Origin: Oligoflexia bacterium
GTDB lineage: Bacteria; Bdellovibrionota; Bdellovibrionia; Bdellovibrionales; UBA1609
DNA: 11,188 nt
Direction of reading: 5' to 3'
Assembly (NCBI GenBank): GCA_026914095.1
Contig: JAPPIY010000232.1
Location: 1 to 11,188 of the forward strand
Every line of letters starts with the position of its first letter. Position 1 is the first letter of the stretch. Shown piece by piece: positions 6,613 through 11,188 of the stretch. A model generated the notes under the pieces. The model made no database searches, was not told where the DNA came from, and saw only the letters and a program-made list of their open reading frames with translations. A program made the translations under genes and the position numbers.

Positions 6613-7788
6613 ATGAATCTGTTTTTTGTTTTTATTTTTCTGATTTTTTCTTCTATTTTATCTATTGAATCTCAAGCGCAAGGTTTTATTCCGGGGCCTA
6701 ATCTTGAATACGATTTTAGCCAATTTGACTGGGAGGTTTTTAGTGATCCAGAAAATGTCCAAGAGCACATAGATTCGAGGAGGCAAACTTTAGAGTATGT
6801 TGGTCCTGCTGGAATTATTCTTGGTTTAAATATAGGTAAATTAGATTTAGTAAGGTTGGAGCTGGAGCTTGATCTCTATAAGGAGGGAATAAAGCGGGGT
6901 TTATCTGACTATGAGATACAACAAGCGGAGGAGGCGATAAGGCGTCATTGGGAGAACATTAGGGATATAGAGGCCCAGATAAGAGGTTATGCGGGGTTAG
7001 GGGTGGCTAGAGCAGGAGATCTTGAAGCAACGATACAAGGCCTCCAGCTTGGCGCTATCGATGCGGCAGGAGATTACCGCAAGGATGTTTGGGAGCTGTA
7101 TAAAGGAGACCATGAGGTTCTTTTTAATATGGTGGAAAAGACAGATAAGAAGTTGTTTTCCGCTCTAGACTCTAATGATGAGGCTTATGCGCGGATGATT
7201 TTGCCTCAAGTGGAGGAATACACAAAAAAAATGGGAGGCCTCACTCAGTCTTACTATAATTCTTTGAAATCGGCTTATCAACAGGATAAGCTGAATCTGG
7301 GCCGGGATGATATACAAATTTTAATTGATGCCCATGACAACAGTTTTCAGATATATAAATGTTTTTTAAAGAATTTTAAAAATCCAGAGGGAGAGCATCA
7401 ACAAGCTTTAAAGGGTGTTATTCAAGATTGGCATGCCAGCCAGAGTTTTTGGGGAGCGGATAGTATGATAGAAGCTTATAAAAAGGGAATAGAGTCTAAT
7501 CCTTTGTTTGTTGCTAGTGAGTTGCATAAGTTTATCTCAGCTCCTGAAGAAGTCAAGGGCATGATTGCAAAGTTCTACAGGAACGACATTTTAAATAATC
7601 AAGAGTTTATAAACACAGAGAATAGGTATAAATTGGGAGCTCGTGTGGATGCATTGATAGGCCTTAAGTATTTTGGTCTTTTAAATAATGAAGAGGAAGA
7701 TCTTTTTGAGAGAGCGATTTCAGCAGGGATAATTGAAAAAGTTGGTAAAGGAAATGTATATTTCGGCTACAATCGTCCCATTCCCTAA
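6613..7788 (+). CDS. Exported helical protein, unknown function
   Basis: 391 residues with a signal peptide (hydrophobic core about 3-17, likely cleavage after ESQA at 23, before QGF). The mature protein is rich in charged amphipathic helices, for example LDLVRLELELDLYKEG and EIQQAEEAIRRHWENI. A short alanine/glycine-rich stretch follows (GYAGLGVARAGDLEAT). Only one cysteine is seen (IYKCFLKNF), so no internal disulfide is expected. No enzyme motif or known family is recognised. The ATG has GGGGA at 6601-6605; an ATG at 6608 in another frame stops after two codons. It follows the HEAT-like protein gene by 75 bp, in the same direction, and is followed by the strong terminator at 7984-8013, so both may form one unit. 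Location is inferred to be periplasmic or secreted. Confidence 0.75.
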   Translation: MNLFFVFIFLIFSSILSIESQAQGFIPGPNLEYDFSQFDWEVFSDPENVQEHIDSRRQTLEYVGPAGIILGLNIGKLDLVRLELELDLYKEGIKRGLSDYEIQQAEEAIRRHWENIRDIEAQIRGYAGLGVARAGDLEATIQGLQLGAIDAAGDYRKDVWELYKGDHEVLFNMVEKTDKKLFSALDSNDEAYARMILPQVEEYTKKMGGLTQSYYNSLKSAYQQDKLNLGRDDIQILIDAHDNSFQIYKCFLKNFKNPEGEHQQALKGVIQDWHASQSFWGADSMIEAYKKGIESNPLFVASELHKFISAPEEVKGMIAKFYRNDILNNQEFINTENRYKLGARVDALIGLKYFGLLNNEEEDLFERAISAGIIEKVGKGNVYFGYNRPIP

Positions 7789-8215
7789 ATGTTGTCTTTT
7801 ATTTGAAAAGCCTTTTAATTTGCAGGAATTACGAACGGCAAAAGTCTTTGAAGGCAGTTATTTTGTTTATTTTGAGGTCACAAGGTTTTTCAAAAAAAAG
7901 CAACTTAAAAAGGCAAGCTCTAGTTTGTAAATATAGCTTTTTCTATAAAAAGTTATTTTTTCTTATCGTAATGTGTTTAAGGTCAGCCTCCCAAAAGGTG
8001 AGGCTGTTTTTTTAAGACAGAGTATCTTTATCAACAAGTTGTCAATTTCCAAAGGGAATTTAAAGATGCAGGACAAAGGGCTATTTCAAGGTTTTTCTGT
8101 ATTTAGGGGCATTAGCGCTTCATGCTAGTCAATCTTATCCCTATTTAGAAGGGTTAATACAAATAAATTTAGCTTAGAACTCAGAATCGATAAGTTTGTG
8201 GCTTTTTATAGAGAA
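7789..8215. other. Intergenic region between convergent genes
   Basis: It holds a strong terminator at 7984-8013. The 195 bp before it are an unusually long 3' untranslated stretch. An open frame overlapping the preceding gene's end continues to 7930 (ending in a Lys-rich tail), which might be an out-of-frame remnant of a longer C-terminus but cannot be shown. Between 8014 and 8215 short coding-like fragments occur in more than one frame (for example a run reading YLGALALHASQSYPYLEG before a stop near 8175), compatible with a decayed gene, but no start or family is seen. Confidence 0.45.
7984..8013 (+). terminator. Strong intrinsic terminator
   Basis: CAGCCTC (7984-7990) pairs perfectly with GAGGCTG (8000-8006). 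CC/GG pairs lie inside around an AAAA loop, and seven T residues follow (8007-8013). It closes the plus-strand unit of the two exported proteins. Confidence 0.88.
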
Positions 8216-8479
8216 TCAAGCTGAGTATTTTGTTTTTCTCAAAAGAGCTATTGGATTTATATTTAAAGCTCTACTCAATCCTGAAATAGTTGAAAACTGA
8301 AAATCTCTTTTTCCTTCGCAAATAGCGTATAATGTGGGTTTTGTAATTTTATCGTGATGCTCCAAAGCAAATCTGTCTAAGGAAGGGTATTTTAGATCAA
8401 ACAGAATTATTTTTCTTATTTCAATTCCTAAAGCTTTTAAATATCTCTTATCAGAGTTTTTTAAAGGTTGTTTTGGCAT
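8216..8479 (-). CDS. Small Cro/C1-type HTH DNA-binding protein
   Basis: 87 residues, almost entirely an XRE-like helix-turn-helix domain (about 17-80). The pattern LGIEIRKIILFD, then SLDRFALEH (helix 2), ITKPTLYAICEGKR (recognition helix and turn, matching the family's L..iE.GkR), then TISGLSRALNINPIALL fits the HTH_3 fold. Members are transcription regulators, often autoregulated and common in phage, toxin-antitoxin and accessory loci. No partner toxin gene is adjacent: the neighbours on both sides are non-coding or decayed. There is no Shine-Dalgarno before the ATG. Two 22-bp direct repeats overlap and precede the start, which suggests self-repression. Confidence 0.78.
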   Translation of the reverse strand: MPKQPLKNSDKRYLKALGIEIRKIILFDLKYPSLDRFALEHHDKITKPTLYAICEGKRDFQFSTISGLSRALNINPIALLRKTKYSA

Positions 8480-8501
8480 AAAAAGTCCAGTTATTTAACT
8501 T
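8480..8501 (-). promoter_or_regulatory. Operator-like direct repeat, copy 1
   Basis: AAAAAGTC + 3 variable bases + TTATTTAACTT, identical to copy 2 at 19 of 22 positions and 54 bp from it. Read on the minus strand it contains AAGT-N11-ACTT, a partial dyad. It directly abuts the start codon of the HTH gene, where a bound regulator would block translation initiation or early transcription (inference). Confidence 0.5.
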
Positions 8502-8533
8502 ATCTGTTTTCTTTTTAATTGATTTGAAGTATA

Positions 8534-8555
8534 AAAAAGTCTGTTTATTTAACTT
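8534..8555 (-). promoter_or_regulatory. Operator-like direct repeat, copy 2
   Basis: Second copy of the 22-bp repeat, with the same AAGT-N11-ACTT dyad. On the minus strand a good -10 box, TATACT (8528-8533), lies immediately downstream, so this copy would cover the -35/spacer region of the HTH gene's promoter. The 54-bp offset is close to five helical turns, placing the two sites on the same DNA face. Confidence 0.5.
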
Positions 8556-8671
8556 GTTAGCTCACTGCGCTATGAAAATGCTAGGCTTTTTTAAGCAGAT
8601 GATTGTTCTTAGCCTTAAACCTTTCATTTTTCCATAGCTTTGCTTGGACGGACATTTATAAAGGAGGTTTT

Positions 8672-8958
8672 ATGACAGACTTAGAAAAGGCAAGTTATAC
8701 TGATCCTGTTTGAAAATTCAAACAAGATCAGTATAATTGAAAACGACTTACAAGATTAGAAAGTTGAGATATTTATATATCAACGACAATGTATCCACTG
8801 CTAATTTTTTGGACTATGATTGGCTGGTGGAAACTTGCGAGGATAAAGGTTTTGTATAGGCTCTTAAAAAAACCATTGATGAAAAGATAGACACCAGCGC
8901 AATAGAAATCCTTGACAAAACTATTTGTCTTGATTCTCGGAGCTTTTTTATTTTTTGA
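8672..8958 (+). pseudogene. Probable decayed gene interrupted by palindrome
   Basis: AAGGAGG (8661-8667) and the ATG at 8672 make a strong start reading MTDLEKASYTDPV, with TGA at 8711-8713 inside the palindrome. Beyond the palindrome a different frame (from 8737) reads 40 codons, including YLYINDNVSTANFLDYDW, up to TAG at 8857. It then continues in the same frame with ALKKTIDEKIDTSAIEIL to TGA at 8956-8958. The amino-acid mix looks protein-like, but no family is recognised. Further fragments after the G8 run may be its remainder. Alternatively the first 13 codons could be a leader peptide. Confidence 0.38.
8695..8736. repeat. 42-bp near-perfect palindrome
   Basis: The left arm TTATACTGATCCTGTTTGAA (8695-8714) and right arm TTCAAACAAGATCAGTATAA (8717-8736) are inverted complements with one mismatch around a central AA. 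It is the compact, best-preserved member of the repeat family also seen at 196-222, 337-360 and 4239-4318. No T-run follows, so it is not a standard terminator. Confidence 0.75.
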
Positions 8959-9289
8959 GAAAGGGGGGGGTATGTTCTTGCTTTGTGAGACAGGCAAATA
9001 TAGACAAAAAGGCTACAAAAGAGCTTCGATCCAGCCAAAAAGAAACAAGCCAGTAAATCAAGGCGCTTTCTGTTGTGAATTTGCAATTTTAAGGGAATAA
9101 TATTTGCAAGAAATCGCTTGAAAGGCTCAAAAGCTTATAAAAACAGCTTTGTAAAGGCTGCCCAGCTTATTTGTGGTTTTTAGTCTATAATTCCCCATTT
9201 TTTAAAAATGTAAGTTTTAGTTTTATAAATGAAAGAATTATGTTATCCTAGACAAAAATTCAGTTATTTTATATACAGCAAAGGAGTTT

Positions 9290-11188
9290 ATGAAAAAATT
9301 AAGCAATAAAAATAAAACTTTTCTATTTTGGTCTTGTTTTGCGCTTTTGGCTTTGGTCTTTTTTCAGCTTTACGAAAAAACAAAGCAAAATCTTGTGAAA
9401 GATTTTAATTACCCTAAGTTTCTTCAAGCGGTGGAAAAGAATCAGGTGCTTAAAGACAGTATCGTTTTCAATGAGATAGCCAAGGAGATCAAAGGAGAGC
9501 TGAATGAGGCTGGGCAAAAAGAGTTTGAGGGAAAGCAATTTTTAATACAGGGAAATGTGAGTGATAAGGGCTTTGAAATTTTAGAAAAGCAGGGGATTAC
9601 CCCTTCTTATGCGAACAAAGATAAAACCTTGTGGATGACAGTTTTTTTGAGTTGGCTCCCTCTGTTGTTGATATTTGGCATCTTTATATTTTTTATCAGG
9701 CAAATTCAGGCAGGGAGCGGAAAGGCTTTTTCTTTTGGAAAAAGCCGGGCCCGTCTGGTTTTAGACAGAGGAAAAGTGACTTTTAAGGATGTCGCAGGCA
9801 TTCAAGAGGCTAAAGAGGAGTTAAAAGAGATTGTAGAGTTTTTAAAAAACCCAAAAAAATTCAGCAAACTAGGGGGAGAGATACCAAAAGGGGTGCTTTT
9901 AGTGGGTTCTCCCGGCACGGGAAAAACCTTATTGGCTAAAGCGGTTGCTGGGGAAGCTAAAGTTCCTTTTTTTACTATTTCCGGCTCTGACTTTGTAGAA
10001 GTTTTTGTGGGAGTGGGCGCTTCTCGTGTGAGAGATCTTTTTTTACAGGGAAAGAGAAATGCTCCCTGCCTTATATTTATTGATGAGATAGACGCTGTGG
10101 GGCGCCACAGAGGAGCTGGCTTGGGGGGCGGGCATGATGAAAGAGAGCAGACCTTAAATCAGCTTTTAGTTGAAATGGACGGCTTTCAAAGCCAAGAGGG
10201 GATTATTTTAATTGCCGCCACCAATCGCCCAGATGTTTTAGATCCCGCTCTTTTAAGGCCCGGGCGCTTTGACAGAAAAGTGATGGTTATTTTGCCGGGA
10301 GTAAAAGAAAGGGAGCAAATTTTAAAAGTGCATACTAAGAAGACTCCTTTATCCGCTCAAGCGGATTTGAGTAAAATAGCCAGAGGGACTCCTGGCTTTT
10401 CAGGGGCTGATCTTAAAAACTTAATTAACGAAGCCAGTTTGATGGCTGTTTTTAAAAATAAGCTCAAGGTGGAAATGGAGGATTTAGAAAGAGCAAGAGA
10501 TAAAGTCATGATGGGATCTGAAAGAAAATCTTTCATTATGAGCGATAAGGATAAAAAAATCACAGCTTACCATGAGGCGGGCCATGCTATAGTGGGTAAA
10601 AGCCTTCCGCTTTTAGATCCTATCCATAAAGTGACTATTGTTCCAAGGGGAATGGCTTTGGGTGTAACGCAAACTCTTCCTAAAGAGGATATGTTGAACA
10701 TGAGCAAGCAAAAAGCAAAGAGCTTTTTATCTTTTTTGTTTGGCGGCCGTGTGGCGGAAGAGGAGATTTTTAAAGATTTTACCAGCGGAGCCAGCAATGA
10801 CATTCAAAAGGCAACGGATTTAGCCCGCCGTATGATTTGTGAGTGGGGAATGAGCGCTAAAGTGGGGCCTTTGTTTTTTGGTCGCGGGAGTGATCCTGTT
10901 TTTTTAGGGAAAAGCTATCATGATTCTCATGACTATTCTGAAGAAAGCGCGAAAAATGTAGATAGTGAAATTAAACATTTTATACAAAAGGCTTATAAGA
11001 AAGCTCAAACTATTATTAAAGAAAAAATTTCTCAACTGCATACCATGGCTGAAGCTTTGCTAAAATTTGAAACGATAGATTCAGAAGAGATAGACATGAT
11101 CATGAAAGGCAAAACTTTGTCTGACTTAACAAACTATCGTAAAAATGTGAGTGAGAAAATCAATAAGGAAAGACAAGACAGCCGAAAT
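9290..11188 (+). CDS. ftsH: ATP-dependent zinc metalloprotease FtsH (3' end cut)
   Basis: 633 codons remain open at the window edge, near the family's usual length of about 640 residues. FtsH is a hexameric inner-membrane protease that extracts and degrades membrane and regulatory proteins. Visible parts: TM1 (about 11-27), a short periplasmic domain, TM2 (about 115-133), an AAA+ module with Walker A GSPGTGKT (206-213), pore motif Phe239-Val-Gly, Walker B with Asp265-Glu266, and arginine fingers Arg323 and Arg326 in RPGRFDR. The M41 zinc site is HEAGH (428-432), with third ligand Asp504 in SGASND. Walker A has Ser where Pro is usual. The ATG has AAGGAG only three bases away. No gene such as tilS lies directly upstream, so it appears to be transcribed from its own leader, though no convincing promoter was identified. 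Confidence 0.97.
   Translation, partial: MKKLSNKNKTFLFWSCFALLALVFFQLYEKTKQNLVKDFNYPKFLQAVEKNQVLKDSIVFNEIAKEIKGELNEAGQKEFEGKQFLIQGNVSDKGFEILEKQGITPSYANKDKTLWMTVFLSWLPLLLIFGIFIFFIRQIQAGSGKAFSFGKSRARLVLDRGKVTFKDVAGIQEAKEELKEIVEFLKNPKKFSKLGGEIPKGVLLVGSPGTGKTLLAKAVAGEAKVPFFTISGSDFVEVFVGVGASRVRDLFLQGKRNAPCLIFIDEIDAVGRHRGAGLGGGHDEREQTLNQLLVEMDGFQSQEGIILIAATNRPDVLDPALLRPGRFDRKVMVILPGVKEREQILKVHTKKTPLSAQADLSKIARGTPGFSGADLKNLINEASLMAVFKNKLKVEMEDLERARDKVMMGSERKSFIMSDKDKKITAYHEAGHAIVGKSLPLLDPIHKVTIVPRGMALGVTQTLPKEDMLNMSKQKAKSFLSFLFGGRVAEEEIFKDFTSGASNDIQKATDLARRMICEWGMSAKVGPLFFGRGSDPVFLGKSYHDSHDYSEESAKNVDSEIKHFIQKAYKKAQTIIKEKISQLHTMAEALLKFETIDSEEIDMIMKGKTLSDLTNYRKNVSEKINKERQDSRN

Larger units (their letters stand above)
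8480..9289. other. Long region without intact gene
   Basis: About 810 bp between the HTH gene and ftsH. From left to right it holds the operator-like repeats, a strong Shine-Dalgarno with an aborted reading frame and a 42-bp palindrome (8661-8736), coding-like fragments with stops to about 8958, and a G8 run (8963-8970). Further fragments follow to about 9180, then an AT-rich ftsH leader. A hairpin near 9143-9159 lacks a T-run on the plus strand. Confidence 0.55.

Noticed and set aside
7733..8015. Plus-strand frames overlapping and following the second exported-protein gene
   Set aside because: One overlaps the gene end in another frame and the other runs through the intrinsic terminator. 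Neither has a ribosome site; a frameshifted C-terminus remains only a possibility.
8572..8637. 22-codon frame with a hydrophobic N-terminus
   Set aside because: No ribosome site and no supporting feature; within chance expectation for AT-rich DNA.
8773..9100. Overlapping frames on both strands in the gap before ftsH
   Set aside because: None has a supported start or family. The minus-strand ones are antisense to the protein-like fragments of the probable pseudogene.
9143..9159. Hairpin with CAGC/GCTG arms near the ftsH leader
   Set aside because: No T-run follows on the plus strand. On the minus strand a T5 run follows, but there is no minus-strand gene for it to terminate.
9249..9277. TAGACA and TATACA boxes 17 bp apart before ftsH
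   Set aside because: Transcription would start at about 9284, inside the Shine-Dalgarno, so this is unlikely to be the ftsH promoter.
9323..10803. Minus-strand open frames under ftsH
   Set aside because: They are antisense to an unambiguous ftsH coding sequence.

Overview
The window is AT-rich DNA from what looks like a Gram-negative bacterium. Two things suggest this: several proteins carry Sec or lipoprotein signal peptides, and the FtsH and TraB/GumN-type proteins are of the kind found in diderm bacteria. From memory, the FtsH sequence resembles FtsH of Bdellovibrio-like/deltaproteobacterial lineages, but that placement is a low-confidence inference. No rRNA, tRNA or CRISPR array was recognised.

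Layout. Positions 1-469 hold no gene; they contain a REP-like hairpin and two half-copies of a dispersed repeat. Positions 470-4058 carry four minus-strand genes. In transcription order these are a Cys- and Asn/Asp-rich exported protein with an odd lipobox (3105-4058), a clear lipoprotein (2504-3082), a Xer-type tyrosine recombinase with a complete catalytic set (1619-2491) and, after a 153-bp gap, a secreted TraB/GumN-family protein (470-1465). The first three are spaced by only 12-22 bp and are probably co-transcribed. Positions 4059-4734 are a divergent intergenic region with an interrupted palindrome, a 166-bp nested inverted repeat and a good candidate promoter. Positions 4735-7788 hold two consecutive plus-strand genes for exported, mainly helical proteins of unknown function. 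The first has HEAT-like helices and a 42-bp in-frame tandem triplication. A strong intrinsic terminator follows at 7984-8013.

Positions 8216-8479 (minus) encode a small Cro/C1-type DNA-binding protein, with twin 22-bp direct repeats in front of it that look like operators. Positions 8480-9289 have no intact gene. There is a strong Shine-Dalgarno/ATG start, but its reading frame is ended inside a near-perfect 42-bp palindrome, and coding-like fragments follow, which suggests a decayed gene. From 9290 to the window end runs ftsH, encoding the membrane-bound AAA+/M41 zinc protease; it is open at the right edge.

The genes do not form one recognisable pathway. The most notable signals are the palindromic repeat family (four sites, one inside a broken reading frame), the paired operator-like repeats at the HTH gene, and the uncharacterised exported-protein pair at 4735-7788.
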